Source of the DNA: Clostridia bacterium
GTDB lineage: Bacteria; Bacillota; Clostridia; Oscillospirales; CAG-272
Reading direction: 5' to 3'
DNA: 44,449 bases
Assembly (NCBI GenBank): GCA_017508605.1
Contig: JAFVYN010000012.1
Span: forward strand, 1 to 44,449
Part shown: positions 9,026 to 18,145 of the stretch, one piece after another
Layout: each line of letters opens with the position of its first letter
Numbering within the stretch: position 1 is the first letter of the stretch
The notes under the pieces: generated by a model
The model's input: the letters and a program-made list of their open reading frames with translations, nothing else
What the model was told of the DNA's origin: nothing
The model's database searches: none
Made by a program: the position numbers and the translations under genes

Positions 9026-10216
9026 GTGAAACAGTTCTTGACGCGGCTACTCTCCTCGATCCTCGCGCCCCTCTTTCTTTTTTCGCTGACATTTGATCTT
9101 CTCCGCCTGACACCGAACAGCTCCTCTGAAGCAGAGCGTGTCATGGCAGAAACCTCAGCACCCATCACCTTTTCCTTTCCCGATCTCTCTCTTTCGGCAA
9201 AGCATGCCGTTCTGATCACCGATGAGGGCTGTATCCTGTATGAGAAAAACGCCCATATTCCCGTCGAAATGGCATCGACCACCAAGGTAATGACAGCACT
9301 TCTCGCCTGTGAATCCCTTCGTGACGATCCCGATCTTACGGTAAAGGTCTCGCCCGACGCCGTCGGGATCGAGGGCTCGTCGGTGTATCTTGAAGAGGGC
9401 GAGACCGTGCGCCTTCTCGATCTCGTCTATGCCGTTATGCTCGCCTCAGCCAACGATGCCGCCGTAGCGGTTGCCGAGGCGGTAGCGGGCAGTACCGATG
9501 CCTTTGTTGAGAAGATGAATGAAAAAGCCGAAGCCCTCGGGCTTGACGGCACGCATTTTGACAATCCGCACGGGCTGTCCTCCGCTACCCATCACACCAC
9601 GGCATATGCCTTGGCGCGTCTGATGGCAGCTGCCATGAAGGATCCCCTGTTCGCGCGCATCACCGCAACGAAGCGCTATACCATGACAAGCGAGAGCGCC
9701 ACCCGCCATCTCGTTAATCACAACCGCCTCTTAACGAGCTATCCCGACGCCGTTGGAGGAAAGACCGGCTTCACCAAGCGTGCGGGACGCTGCCTTGTCT
9801 CCGCCGCCGCGAAGGACGGCATGACGCTTTATGCCGTCACACTGTCAGCGCCCGACGACTGGAATGACCATAAGGCGCTTTATACCTACGGCTTTTCCTC
9901 CTGCGAAGCGCTGATCATCGATGCCTTCTCTCACCGCCTGCCCGCCGTTTCGGGAAAAGAGTCTCTCACCGTCTCGTCGGATACCGCCGTTCTGACACTG
10001 CCGAAGACCGCGGAGGAGCTCTCGCTCTCTTATGAGCTTCCCCGTTTTGTCTACGCGCCCATTGCCAAGGGTGACCGCGTGGGTAAGATCACCGTATTTC
10101 TCGGTGACAAATACCTCACCTCCCTTCCCGTGATCGCCGAGCATGCCGTGGCATCCGAGAATCCGCCGTCCTTCTGGGATCGGCTGCGGGATACCCTGAG
10201 CGGTATTTTCCGATAA
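9026..10216 (+). CDS. dacF: D-alanyl-D-alanine carboxypeptidase, DacF-like (peptidase S11)
   Basis: A 396-residue secreted penicillin-binding protein that trims the terminal D-Ala from peptidoglycan stem peptides. It starts with GTG (9026) after AAAGGCGG, followed by a signal peptide. Active-site motifs are SxxK = STTK (residues 84-87), SxN = SAN (141-143) and KTG (246-248). The PBP5-type C-terminal domain follows, and a final amphipathic segment (FWDRLRDTLSGIF) would tether it to the membrane. Its place behind gerW supports a DacF-like, sporulation-related role, but a vegetative DacA role cannot be excluded. Confidence 0.9.
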   Translation: MKQFLTRLLSSILAPLFLFSLTFDLLRLTPNSSSEAERVMAETSAPITFSFPDLSLSAKHAVLITDEGCILYEKNAHIPVEMASTTKVMTALLACESLRDDPDLTVKVSPDAVGIEGSSVYLEEGETVRLLDLVYAVMLASANDAAVAVAEAVAGSTDAFVEKMNEKAEALGLDGTHFDNPHGLSSATHHTTAYALARLMAAAMKDPLFARITATKRYTMTSESATRHLVNHNRLLTSYPDAVGGKTGFTKRAGRCLVSAAAKDGMTLYAVTLSAPDDWNDHKALYTYGFSSCEALIIDAFSHRLPAVSGKESLTVSSDTAVLTLPKTAEELSLSYELPRFVYAPIAKGDRVGKITVFLGDKYLTSLPVIAEHAVASENPPSFWDRLRDTLSGIFR

Positions 10217-10222
10217 TACCGA

Positions 10223-10252
10223 ACTACAGTATATAAAACTACAGTATATAAA
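10223..10252 (+). repeat. Perfect 15-bp tandem duplication before the rluB-like gene
   Basis: ACTACAGTATATAAA occurs twice head to tail (10223-10237 and 10238-10252) between the DacF-like and pseudouridine synthase genes. Each copy contains a TATATAA element resembling a -10 box. It may be replication slippage or a duplicated weak internal promoter. Confidence 0.85.
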
Positions 10253-10267
10253 AATAAGGATAATTGT

Positions 10268-11119
10268 ATGGAACCGATCAAAATTCAAAAACACCTTGCC
10301 GACTGCGGACTCATGAGCCGCCGCGCCGCCGAGCGTGAGATCGAGCTGGGTCTTGTCAAGGTCAACGGCGAAACCGCCACCATCGGCATGCGTATTGACC
10401 CCTCCCGCGACCGTGTGACCTACAAGGGTACGGTCGTTGCCAAAAAACGCGGCACGCACCACACCTACGTCATGCTCAACAAACCGACGGGCTATATCAC
10501 CACCATGTCGGATGACAAGGGCAGAAAGACCGTTGCCGATCTCGTTGCCGACGTCGGCGTGAGACTCTTCCCTGTCGGCAGACTCGATATGGATTCCGAG
10601 GGGCTTTTGCTCTTTACCGATGACGGCGAGCTTGCCAACGCACTCACCCATCCCCGTCATGGCATTGCCAAGTATTACGAGGTCACCGTCGAGGGTGCCG
10701 TCAACCGCCCTACCCTCACCAAGCTTTCCTCCAAAATGGAGATCGACGGCTATACCATCCTGCCCGTCAACTGCGCCATTCTCCGTAAAAATGAAGAAAA
10801 GACCGTCATCTCGATGGAGCTGTTCGAGGGCAGAAACCGTCAGATCCGAAAAATGTGCGAGATCTGTGAGCTTACCGTCAAGCGCCTGAAGCGTGTGGCT
10901 CTCGGCGAGCTGGAGCTTGATGTCGCCAAGGGAAAATGGCGTTATCTCAACAAAAACGAGGTCGACTATCTGAAAGAAGCGTGCGGTCTTCTCGAAAAGC
11001 CCGCAAAGCCCTCTGCTGTTAAAAACACCAAAAAACCGACATCGCGCGGCACCTATCAGCCCAAAGCACCCAAGCAGTCGATCACCGCAAGCACCAAAAC
11101 CAAACCGACCAAGAAATAA
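10268..11119 (+). CDS. rluB: RluB/RsuA-family rRNA pseudouridine synthase
   Basis: A 283-residue enzyme that converts specific rRNA uridines to pseudouridine. An S4 RNA-binding domain (residues 3-60, IQKHLADCGLMSRRAAE) precedes the catalytic domain with VGRLDMDSEGLLL, where Asp107 is the nucleophile. The motif YYEVTVEG and EGRNRQIRKMC also fit RluB. The last 40 residues are a basic, disordered Lys/Pro/Thr tail. The assignment to RluB (23S helix 80) rather than RsuA rests on the clostridial scpAB-rluB neighbourhood. Confidence 0.9.
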   Translation: MEPIKIQKHLADCGLMSRRAAEREIELGLVKVNGETATIGMRIDPSRDRVTYKGTVVAKKRGTHHTYVMLNKPTGYITTMSDDKGRKTVADLVADVGVRLFPVGRLDMDSEGLLLFTDDGELANALTHPRHGIAKYYEVTVEGAVNRPTLTKLSSKMEIDGYTILPVNCAILRKNEEKTVISMELFEGRNRQIRKMCEICELTVKRLKRVALGELELDVAKGKWRYLNKNEVDYLKEACGLLEKPAKPSAVKNTKKPTSRGTYQPKAPKQSITASTKTKPTKK

Positions 11120-11128
11120 GGACGTATT

Positions 11129-11512
11129 ATGTTACGAATCATTCCCATTCAAGAAAAAGAAGAGCAGAAGCGCCTGATGACCCTTTGCTCGATCCCCTAT
11201 CGCCCCGAGACCATGGCGTATGCCGCCTTTGATGACGGCGTTTTGGTCGGCGGCGCACAGTTTTATTTCAAAAACGCCTGCTGTTATGTCACCGACATCG
11301 CCTCTCCCGAGGGGATCGACGATGACGAAGCCCTCTTCATCATGGGCAGGGGCATGCTCAATCTCGTCGATCTCTGGGGCATTCACGATGCCTATTTTGA
11401 AGATCCCTCCCGCGCCTCGAAGCAGCTTCTCGCCCGCATCGGCTTCTGGAAAAACGAAAAGGGAGAGGAATATATGAATCTCCGCGGCTTCTTCACCGAT
11501 CACAAGCACTGA
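11129..11512 (+). CDS. Small protein, possibly GNAT-like acetyltransferase
   Basis: A 127-residue cytosolic protein. The order of strands and helices, with AAFDDGVLVGGAQFYF in the first half and LLARIGFWKNEKGEEYMNL at the end, resembles the end strands of a GNAT N-acetyltransferase, but I do not see a convincing acetyl-CoA pyrophosphate loop (Q/RxxGxG/A). Treat the family as tentative. It follows rluB by nine bases with an AAGGA site and is the last gene before the terminator at 11533. Confidence 0.6.
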   Translation: MLRIIPIQEKEEQKRLMTLCSIPYRPETMAYAAFDDGVLVGGAQFYFKNACCYVTDIASPEGIDDDEALFIMGRGMLNLVDLWGIHDAYFEDPSRASKQLLARIGFWKNEKGEEYMNLRGFFTDHKH

Positions 11513-11532
11513 AGCACCTCGGAATAACGCAT

Positions 11533-11579
11533 AAAACCGACCGATCCGGATGGTAACCATTCGGGTCGGTCGGTTTTTT
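11533..11579. terminator. Strong intrinsic terminator, probably bidirectional
   Basis: AAAACCGACCGA and TCGGTCGGTTTT form a long GC-rich stem with a T run on the plus strand and an A run on the other side. It lies between the convergent ends of the housekeeping run (11512) and the envelope operon (11595) and can stop both. Confidence 0.9.
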
Positions 11580-11594
11580 CGTCTGAACTCAGTC

Positions 11595-14051
11595 TCAGCG
11601 GTGGAAGACCAGGTATTCGGTAAAGCCGTTGTAGGAGAAGGTGCGGTAGTCAAAGCGGAGATCGTCCTTGAGGACCTCCTCGATCGAAACCGGGGTCGCC
11701 TCGCTTTCAAAGAGCGAGATCACCGTGCCGTCTTTCTCTTCGGCATACAGCGAAAGCATCTCGTCAAGGGCTTCCTTTTCGGTCACGTGGATACTGTAAC
11801 CGCGGTAGGTGAGATCGCGAAGCATGGTATCGGGCAAGAACTCGGCATAGTCAAGCTCGTTGTAATACCGCGCGTACGCACCCTCATAGGGCGTGCGGTG
11901 ATCGACGATCTGCATGAACTGATGGAACTTCGGAAAGCGCGATTCGGTCAGAAGATAGCACTCCTCGGTATCGCTGTAATAAAACTTACCGTCAGAGCCG
12001 CGAAAAGCAACGAAGGCATGCGAGCCGTAGCCGACGTTGTCGAAATTGCCGATGGCATTTTCAGTGTATTTATGCACCAGAATACGGTACGCCTCGATCC
12101 CCTCGATGCGAAGCATCAGAAGGTATGCCTTGGCAAAGGCACAGCATACCGAATAATTGTCAAACAGCGCCCCTTCCACGTGGAAGGAATTGAGGGTAGC
12201 GGCAAGCTCGTCGGGGAAATGCTCACGGTCCTCGGGATACAAATATTTCGAATATTCCTTATCATACATCTGCGTTCTGCCGAACCACGAAAAGATCGCA
12301 AATGCCTTTTCCTCGATCGACATATCGTCGGACACGATCTCGCGAAGGATCTCCTCAGCACGGCGAAGCGCCCTCTCGGCTGGGGAGTCTTCCACCGTGA
12401 TCGGCAGATAGCCCTGCTCGAGCGCGTACCAGAGCTGCTGGGTGTTCCAGATACCGGTAAGCGTCTTTTCATTTTGGAGATAAGCAAAATCCGAAAAATC
12501 CTCCCCTCTCGGGGTGTAGGTCTTGTCGGGGAAAAGCGTCACCAAAGACTCATAGCGTGTCGGATGACGGGGCGAGCTCGTATTCGACTCGGTGGCAATG
12601 GCATAGGGGATCAGTCGGATGACAAGATGGTTGCCGTCCTCCTCAAAATATCCGGTAATGCCCACCGCCGAGCGGATCAGCTCGCAGTACCAATAGACCT
12701 CGTTGATCTCATACTGCGCCCCTTTATGGGGATAGGCGATCTCCACACGGAAGGTGTCACGCAAAAAGCTCTGATGATCGAGCTGATAAAAGGCATAGTA
12801 ATCAATGATGGCGGCAAGCTCCTCATAGGAGGATGCCTCGGTGAGAGAGGCGGGGAGAGTCAGGATCTTATCGCCGTAGCGATCCTCAAGCGCTTGAAGA
12901 AAAGCGGTGTCTTCTCTTTGCCAGAGCGCATCGTTGGTCTCGTACAGCATAAGCTCGGCAAGTGTTTCCTCAAAGATCTTCCGGATCGCCAGCTCGGTAT
13001 CGGCGTCTTCGAGCCTCTGTTTGGCAAGTGAGACCTTCAGCGCCATCTCACGGCGGTCGTTTTCACGAAAGTCACCCGCCACGTAGGACGAGGACAGCGC
13101 CGAAACCGTCATATCGCGGTACAAATCGAGAAGCTCCGCTTTGCCCTCACAGAGCGAGAGCAGATAGCATGCCGCTTCGTATGCCGAAGCCTCCTTGGTG
13201 GCAAAGGAAAGCAAATGGGTCTTCATTGCCTCACGGTCAAAGGTATCGGAAAGCTCGTGATCCGAGATCTCATCCTCCAGGATATCCAGCCAATCCTTGA
13301 CGGTCTCTGCATGCTCTTCGCGGTAGAGCGCTTTGGCAGTGGGGATCTCGTCAAGGTCATGCTTTGCCTGTGTCATCAGCACAGTCAGTGCCTCATCGTC
13401 CTTGGCTTCCTTGATCCTTTCGCTGAAGTATTCGACCGTTTCCTTGATCTTTTCCTGCCCGTCGGGGCGGTAGTCGGCATAATTGAGATAGGACAAAAGC
13501 TCTTCCTGTGCCGCCGTCTTCATGTCGGCAAATTCCTCAGCACGGTATTCGGCGTCGGTCTTCAGATGATAGACGTCCGCCTTGAAGGCGCGAAGCAGTG
13601 CCTCGGCATCCTCCTGCGCCGTGGCTTTCGAGACCGCGTCACGGTAAAAGGCAATAAAGTCTTCCAGCTCTTTTCGTTCCGCCTCACGGTAATCGCTCGG
13701 GGAAACGTAGGTCGAAAGCTCATCAAGAACCGCCTCGATCGTCGCCTCAAGGCTCTTGGGAAGTGCCTCAAGCTTTGCCTTGTGACGGAGGAAAATGATC
13801 TCAAGGCTGTCAAGATCCTTCGCCTCTCTCAGCTCGTTGAGCGCATCCTGAAGCAAAATCTCAAAGCGATAGCCGACCTCTTCTTCATAAAAGCCGACCT
13901 CCGAGACCGACAGGATCTCCCCGATCAGCTCCTCTCTTCTTGCCTCCAGCTCTTCATCGGGGGAATCGTAAGGAATGAACCGAACGAAATCGCAGGCAGA
14001 GAGCGCACACAAAAGGATCGCGGCAAATACGGTAAGGATCAGTCTCTTCAT
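11595..14051 (-). CDS. Large lipoprotein with C-terminal transglutaminase-like domain
   Basis: An 818-residue protein with lipoprotein signal L-S-A-C (Cys20). Residues 25-430 are built from acidic helical segments with recurring AKxxLxxL patterns, probably a long helical-repeat stalk. The C-terminal third holds a transglutaminase-like core: YSVCCAFAKAYLLML (Cys636/637), GYGSHAFVAF with the His, and YYSDTEE with the Asp, giving the Cys-His-Asp triad in order. Such domains in bacteria act as proteases or cross-linkers, and the activity here is unproven. Its ATG overlaps the stop of the SGNH gene in an ATGA junction, and it is the last gene of the envelope operon. Confidence 0.75.
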   Translation of the reverse strand: MKRLILTVFAAILLCALSACDFVRFIPYDSPDEELEARREELIGEILSVSEVGFYEEEVGYRFEILLQDALNELREAKDLDSLEIIFLRHKAKLEALPKSLEATIEAVLDELSTYVSPSDYREAERKELEDFIAFYRDAVSKATAQEDAEALLRAFKADVYHLKTDAEYRAEEFADMKTAAQEELLSYLNYADYRPDGQEKIKETVEYFSERIKEAKDDEALTVLMTQAKHDLDEIPTAKALYREEHAETVKDWLDILEDEISDHELSDTFDREAMKTHLLSFATKEASAYEAACYLLSLCEGKAELLDLYRDMTVSALSSSYVAGDFRENDRREMALKVSLAKQRLEDADTELAIRKIFEETLAELMLYETNDALWQREDTAFLQALEDRYGDKILTLPASLTEASSYEELAAIIDYYAFYQLDHQSFLRDTFRVEIAYPHKGAQYEINEVYWYCELIRSAVGITGYFEEDGNHLVIRLIPYAIATESNTSSPRHPTRYESLVTLFPDKTYTPRGEDFSDFAYLQNEKTLTGIWNTQQLWYALEQGYLPITVEDSPAERALRRAEEILREIVSDDMSIEEKAFAIFSWFGRTQMYDKEYSKYLYPEDREHFPDELAATLNSFHVEGALFDNYSVCCAFAKAYLLMLRIEGIEAYRILVHKYTENAIGNFDNVGYGSHAFVAFRGSDGKFYYSDTEECYLLTESRFPKFHQFMQIVDHRTPYEGAYARYYNELDYAEFLPDTMLRDLTYRGYSIHVTEKEALDEMLSLYAEEKDGTVISLFESEATPVSIEEVLKDDLRFDYRTFSYNGFTEYLVFHR

Positions 14052-15538
14052 GTCTTATCCTCCCGATACGGTGTAAAGAATTCCATTCTGTCTTCATAGC
14101 TCGACCAGACGTAGCCCGTCAGGTAGTTACTGCCCGCGGGGATATACAGGGTAACGCCGCGGGAAGCACCACTCAGAAGATTTTCGCTCGGCGGTGTGAT
14201 ACGGCTGCCGTCTTCTTCGTACAGATAGATCCCCTCAAGGGCGATACAGCCGCGGAAGGCATATGCCTCAAGACTCTTGTAGGTCGTACCGATATGCACC
14301 CTTTCAAGCTCGGTGCAGAAGGCAAGCGCGTCAGCAGAGAGGGCGGTCACGTTTTTTCCGAGATAGACCGAAGGCAGAATGACCTCGGTCATGCCGTAAA
14401 ACTCGGGCTTGACGCCCACGATCTTAAAGGAATTGCCGATATCCTCATACAAAAAGCAGTCGACGTAGTCGGCATTAGCACCTCCCGTATAGGTCGAGGG
14501 ATCGATCTTGTCGCCGCTCGGCGGCTCTACCACGGTATCCTCCTCGATCGGAGGGGGCGCGGGAACCCATATCGAGGACGAAATGCTCTCATCCCCTATT
14601 TTCTCCTGAAGGGTAAGCGACAGAAGGTGAGAAAAATACAGCTGTCCCGCGGTGTTCAGGTGAAAATTCGTATCGTAAAAATACCGCTTGTCGATCAAGG
14701 CGTCCTCAAGGGAGAGAAGAAGCTCGCAGTCAAGCCGTTCGGCAAGTGCCTTTTCGAAAACGCCGCGCGCCTCCTCAGAGGTACGGACAGCCGCGATGTT
14801 GGTGGGCGAAAAGCTGAAATAGACCGTCGCGCCCTTTTTTTGGGCTTTTTTGATATAGTCATTCACGTAATCGAGAAAATCCTCGTCAAGAAGGGTCTCG
14901 TCAAGGGTGATCAGCATATTGGCATCATAGCCGCCGTTCATGATATTGCTTTCACGGAATTCCACCATATCCCCGAAATTGTCAAGGCATGCGGGATCGT
15001 AAATACCCGAGGGCGAAAGCTTGGTGCCGTTGACGGCATGGGTGATCTTCTCAAAGCCAAAGAGAAAATTACGGTAAACGAGCGAGATCTTGTCCTTCAG
15101 CGGGAGCCCCGCGTTCATCGTCGAAAAGCCGTCGGTTGCCTGCAGGACTGCCTCGGGATTGAAATACAGCGAATAGGTCTGGGGAAACAGCTCGGGCGCG
15201 ATCACCACAATATCGCCGCTTGAAATCGCATCGAGCGAGGTATCCAGCATGTATTTCGTTCCGAGCGTGGCGTAAAGACCGTAATTCACCACGTCATACG
15301 CCTGATGCAGATCGCTTTCGATCAGGGAGGAGTCCACCCCAAAGGGCAAGGACGAGCCGCCGATCAGAACGATCTTGTTGCCGTATGCCTCGTACAGCCT
15401 TTCGTATTTCGATGGAAATGCGCCGAGATAGGTATCGCGATAAGGGTTGTCAAGTGCCTCCGTCACCCCGAGGAAAAGCGAAAAGGGGGTTATCAGCACA
15501 AGCGCCCAAAGTAAAAATTTAAGAAGATTTCGTTTCAT
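14048..15538 (-). CDS. SGNH-hydrolase-like secreted/membrane protein with leucine-rich C-terminal repeats
   Basis: A 496-residue protein with one N-terminal membrane helix (residues 5-25). The extracytoplasmic domain has a VLIGGSSLPFG block (Ser62/63, block I) and DTNFHLNTAGQ (D-x-x-H, block V), the layout of DltD/AlgX-type SGNH proteins that partner MBOAT acyltransferases. After a Pro-rich linker (about 330-345) the last 130 residues look like BspA-type leucine-rich repeats (VILPSVYLGKNV, LEAYAFRGCIALEGIYL). This SGNH-LRR fusion is not one I know. It lies directly behind the MBOAT gene, so it likely receives or transfers acetyl groups outside the cell. Confidence 0.75.
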   Translation of the reverse strand: MKRNLLKFLLWALVLITPFSLFLGVTEALDNPYRDTYLGAFPSKYERLYEAYGNKIVLIGGSSLPFGVDSSLIESDLHQAYDVVNYGLYATLGTKYMLDTSLDAISSGDIVVIAPELFPQTYSLYFNPEAVLQATDGFSTMNAGLPLKDKISLVYRNFLFGFEKITHAVNGTKLSPSGIYDPACLDNFGDMVEFRESNIMNGGYDANMLITLDETLLDEDFLDYVNDYIKKAQKKGATVYFSFSPTNIAAVRTSEEARGVFEKALAERLDCELLLSLEDALIDKRYFYDTNFHLNTAGQLYFSHLLSLTLQEKIGDESISSSIWVPAPPPIEEDTVVEPPSGDKIDPSTYTGGANADYVDCFLYEDIGNSFKIVGVKPEFYGMTEVILPSVYLGKNVTALSADALAFCTELERVHIGTTYKSLEAYAFRGCIALEGIYLYEEDGSRITPPSENLLSGASRGVTLYIPAGSNYLTGYVWSSYEDRMEFFTPYREDKT

Positions 15539-15589
15539 ATCTTTGTGTTAGCCCTGTGGGGCATCCTGTTTCTTGGGAAAATTCATGCG

Positions 15590-17050
15590 TTAAAACTGGA
15601 AATAAATGAACGAGCTGCCGACATCGGTGGCGGAGAGATAGATCCATACCGATACGGTGCAGAGCGCCATGATCACGTAAAGAAGGAAGCGATAGCGCTC
15701 GTCCTTTTTCGGATCCTCGGTCTTTTCGCGTTTCTTAAGCCTTTCTGCCAAGGGAAGGATCAGCAGCGCGCAGACGATGTACACAAGAAGCGGGAGCGAG
15801 AGTGCCATCAGCGTCCATTCCGCCTCAAAACTCTTGAAGCCCGTGAAGAAACTGCGGATCAGAAGCAGTGCATCGGATACGCTCGAGGCACGGAAGAAGA
15901 TCCAGGTGAACAGCACTAAAACAAAGGTCATCAGCCGTCTGAGCGCGGTCACAAGCTTGCCGTCGGGCGATTTGCCGAGCTTTTGCCAGAAGGCGTTCCG
16001 ATATTTCAGCGTCAGTATGCCGACGATCTGGAAAATGCCGTGCAGAAGTCCCCAGATCACGAAGGTATAATTGGCGCCGTGCCAGAGACCCGACACGAAA
16101 AAGACGATCAGAATATTGAGAAAATGCCGCCAAGGGGCACAGCGCGAGCCGCCGAGCGGAAAATATAAGTAGTCCCGAAGCCAGCGGGAGAGTGACAGAT
16201 GCCAGCGATTCCAGAATTCCTTGATCGAACACGAACGGTAGGGAGAATCGAAATTCTCGGTCAGCGTCACGCCGAACAGCCTTGCCGTACCGTTTGCGAT
16301 ATCGCTGTAGCCCGAAAAATCACAGTAGATCTGCACCGCGAAAAGAAGGGTCGCGACGAGTGCGGACAGTCCTCCCGCCTCAGTGGGATTCTCATAGACC
16401 GCGTTGACCACAAGCCCCACGGCATCGGCAACGGCGATCTTTTTGAAAAAGCCGAGCAGCATATAGCGAAACGCACCCGAATAATCGAGGGTCTTCACGT
16501 CCCCACGGCGCTTCAGCTGGGGTAAAAGAGCCCCGGGGCGCTCAATGGGACCAGCCACAAGCTGCGGAAAGAAGATCACGAAAAGCGCGTAGTAGCCGAA
16601 ATGCTTCTCGCATTTTTCTTTTCTGCGGTAAACGTCAATGACGTAGGAAGCGGTCTGGAAGGTATAAAAGGAAATACCCACGGGCAAAAGGATCTCGAAA
16701 AAGCCGGGCGCCTTACCGCCGCCGAACAGCCCGATAATATCGTAGAGGGCGGCATAGAGAAAGTTGAAATACTTGAAGAAGATCAGGACCGAAAGGCAAA
16801 GCACCAGATTCAGAACAAGGATAAGGCGGCGCAGACGAAGGTTCTCGCCCGATTTCTCCATAAAGATCCCCGCAAGATACGACACCACCGTTGTGAACAG
16901 AATGAGGAAGACAAGGCCCGGATTCCAGTACATGTAAAAGAAATAGGAAGCCGCGAGAAGCACAAGATAGCGTGCCTTGTGAGGTGTCAGCCAATACAGA
17001 CAAAACGTGATCGGCAAAAACAGTAAAAATTCAAGCGAATTGAATAACAC
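15590..17050 (-). CDS. MBOAT family O-acyltransferase (AlgI/DltB-like)
   Basis: A 486-residue polytopic membrane protein. Signature segments are LFNSLEFLLFLP at the N-terminus, EFWNRWHLSLSRWLRDYLYFPLGG and SGLWHGANYTFVIWGLLHG, in which His324 is the conserved MBOAT histidine. AlgI-type proteins move acetyl groups across the membrane to be placed on exported polysaccharide. The next gene encodes an SGNH-type protein, the usual partner, so acetylation of a wall or capsule polymer is likely. The polymer itself cannot be told from the window. Confidence 0.93.
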   Translation of the reverse strand: MLFNSLEFLLFLPITFCLYWLTPHKARYLVLLAASYFFYMYWNPGLVFLILFTTVVSYLAGIFMEKSGENLRLRRLILVLNLVLCLSVLIFFKYFNFLYAALYDIIGLFGGGKAPGFFEILLPVGISFYTFQTASYVIDVYRRKEKCEKHFGYYALFVIFFPQLVAGPIERPGALLPQLKRRGDVKTLDYSGAFRYMLLGFFKKIAVADAVGLVVNAVYENPTEAGGLSALVATLLFAVQIYCDFSGYSDIANGTARLFGVTLTENFDSPYRSCSIKEFWNRWHLSLSRWLRDYLYFPLGGSRCAPWRHFLNILIVFFVSGLWHGANYTFVIWGLLHGIFQIVGILTLKYRNAFWQKLGKSPDGKLVTALRRLMTFVLVLFTWIFFRASSVSDALLLIRSFFTGFKSFEAEWTLMALSLPLLVYIVCALLILPLAERLKKREKTEDPKKDERYRFLLYVIMALCTVSVWIYLSATDVGSSFIYFQF

Positions 17051-17082
17051 AAATGCCTCCTTCTATTAAATTGATGAAAATT

Positions 17083-18012
17083 TTATGCCTTTTTCTTGGC
17101 TTTGATCAGCTTCAGAAGGAAGAAGCACGCCACCGTCACAAGAAGGAAGGAAAGCACCTGAAGAAGCAACATGCCCTTGATCGAGACCAAAAACGTCACG
17201 AAAGCACTGAGCGTCAGAGACAGAAGAAGACGTTTTTTCACGATCAGCGCCGTGACCAGAAGCACCACGAAGAGAACCAGCCACACAAGAGGCATCACAA
17301 GGGAGAGAAGCTCCCCGTCTGCCCGATCGCCGCCCGAGGGTTGCGTGGGACGGAAATAGCTGATCGCGTTCAGCGAAAGTCTGCCGTCATCCCCGATGAG
17401 CAACGTGAAGATCTGCGGAATGACCTCGTCATCCACAATGTCGCGTCGGAACGAGCCGTCATTCTGATAGATCTTGTAGCGCACCTCAAAAAAGACGAGC
17501 GAGTCGCCGAGATATGCCTTGTCCTCTTCCTTTTCGGCCTCGGTGATGATCACGGGGTCGCCCGTTCGGATGATTTCAAGATCGTATACCATCTGCGGAC
17601 TGATGGAGGAAAGCTTATCATGGGTGCGGAAATAGACCTCGGAGCAAAGCGCGTTGAGAGTCTTGGCATCACCCTTTTGCAGAGCCTCGAAATAGTCAAG
17701 GAAAAAGGCGTCGTAGGGCTGATCGAAACGGTTATTACGGTCGGGAGAGACCGTCTGACTGTTATAAGTATAATGAAGCGTTCTGTCAAGCCTCAGATAG
17801 CCCTGATTCTTGAAAATATCCCCCTCGGGAGCGGGATAAAAGTTCTGAATGGGCTGTGTTTCGGGTGTATACGGCTCGGTGGTCACGTCGTCGACGGCGG
17901 GCGTGAAGTCGACCATGTTGAGAAGCACCAGTACCGCGGTGGCAAGAAGCACGCCGAGAAGTACCAAAAGGCGCTTTTTTTTCAGATTTTCGGGCGATCG
18001 TTCGGGTTTCAT
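17083..18012 (-). CDS. Membrane protein with extracytoplasmic domain, first gene of the envelope operon
   Basis: A 309-residue protein of no family I recognise, counted from the ATG at 18010-18012 that follows AAAGGGG. An N-terminal membrane helix (about residues 14-32) is followed by an extracytoplasmic alpha/beta domain (about 60-220), then two or three closely spaced C-terminal membrane helices (about 225-305) and a Lys-rich tail. The middle has an NTF2-like feel (FLDYFEALQKGDAKTLNALCS) but this is a weak impression. Its position ahead of the MBOAT gene suggests a role in the same surface-modification process. Confidence 0.75.
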   Translation of the reverse strand: MKPERSPENLKKKRLLVLLGVLLATAVLVLLNMVDFTPAVDDVTTEPYTPETQPIQNFYPAPEGDIFKNQGYLRLDRTLHYTYNSQTVSPDRNNRFDQPYDAFFLDYFEALQKGDAKTLNALCSEVYFRTHDKLSSISPQMVYDLEIIRTGDPVIITEAEKEEDKAYLGDSLVFFEVRYKIYQNDGSFRRDIVDDEVIPQIFTLLIGDDGRLSLNAISYFRPTQPSGGDRADGELLSLVMPLVWLVLFVVLLVTALIVKKRLLLSLTLSAFVTFLVSIKGMLLLQVLSFLLVTVACFFLLKLIKAKKKA

Positions 18013-18048
18013 AACGAAATACCCCTTTCCTTCGATGCATTTGGCATC

Positions 18049-18077
18049 ATTATAGCATACTTTTTTGAAAATTTCAA
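18049..18077 (-). promoter_or_regulatory. Promoter of the MBOAT/transglutaminase operon
   Basis: On the minus strand TTGAAA (complement of 18072-18077), a 17-base spacer and TATAAT (complement of 18049-18054) with an upstream TG give a near-consensus extended -10 promoter, about 37 bases before the first gene. Confidence 0.8.
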
Positions 18078-18096
18078 TAAAATCACAAAAAAACCC

Positions 18097-18125
18097 TTGA
18101 CAATTCACATAGATTTCTGTATAAT
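18097..18125 (+). promoter_or_regulatory. Consensus promoter of rpsF-ssb-rpsR
   Basis: TTGACA (18097-18102), a 17-base spacer and TATAAT (18120-18125) match the sigma-A consensus exactly. It is divergent from the envelope operon promoter, with only 19 bases between the two -35 boxes. Confidence 0.92.
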
Positions 18126-18145
18126 AGAAAGGCTGAAGATGGGGC

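Noticed and set aside
10223..10252. CRISPR-like or iteron array
   Set aside because: Only two contiguous copies with no spacers; reported as a tandem repeat only.
11550..13031. Long plus-strand open frame opposite the transglutaminase-like lipoprotein
   Set aside because: No plausible domain or signal; starts inside the terminator hairpin; the minus-strand gene explains the region.
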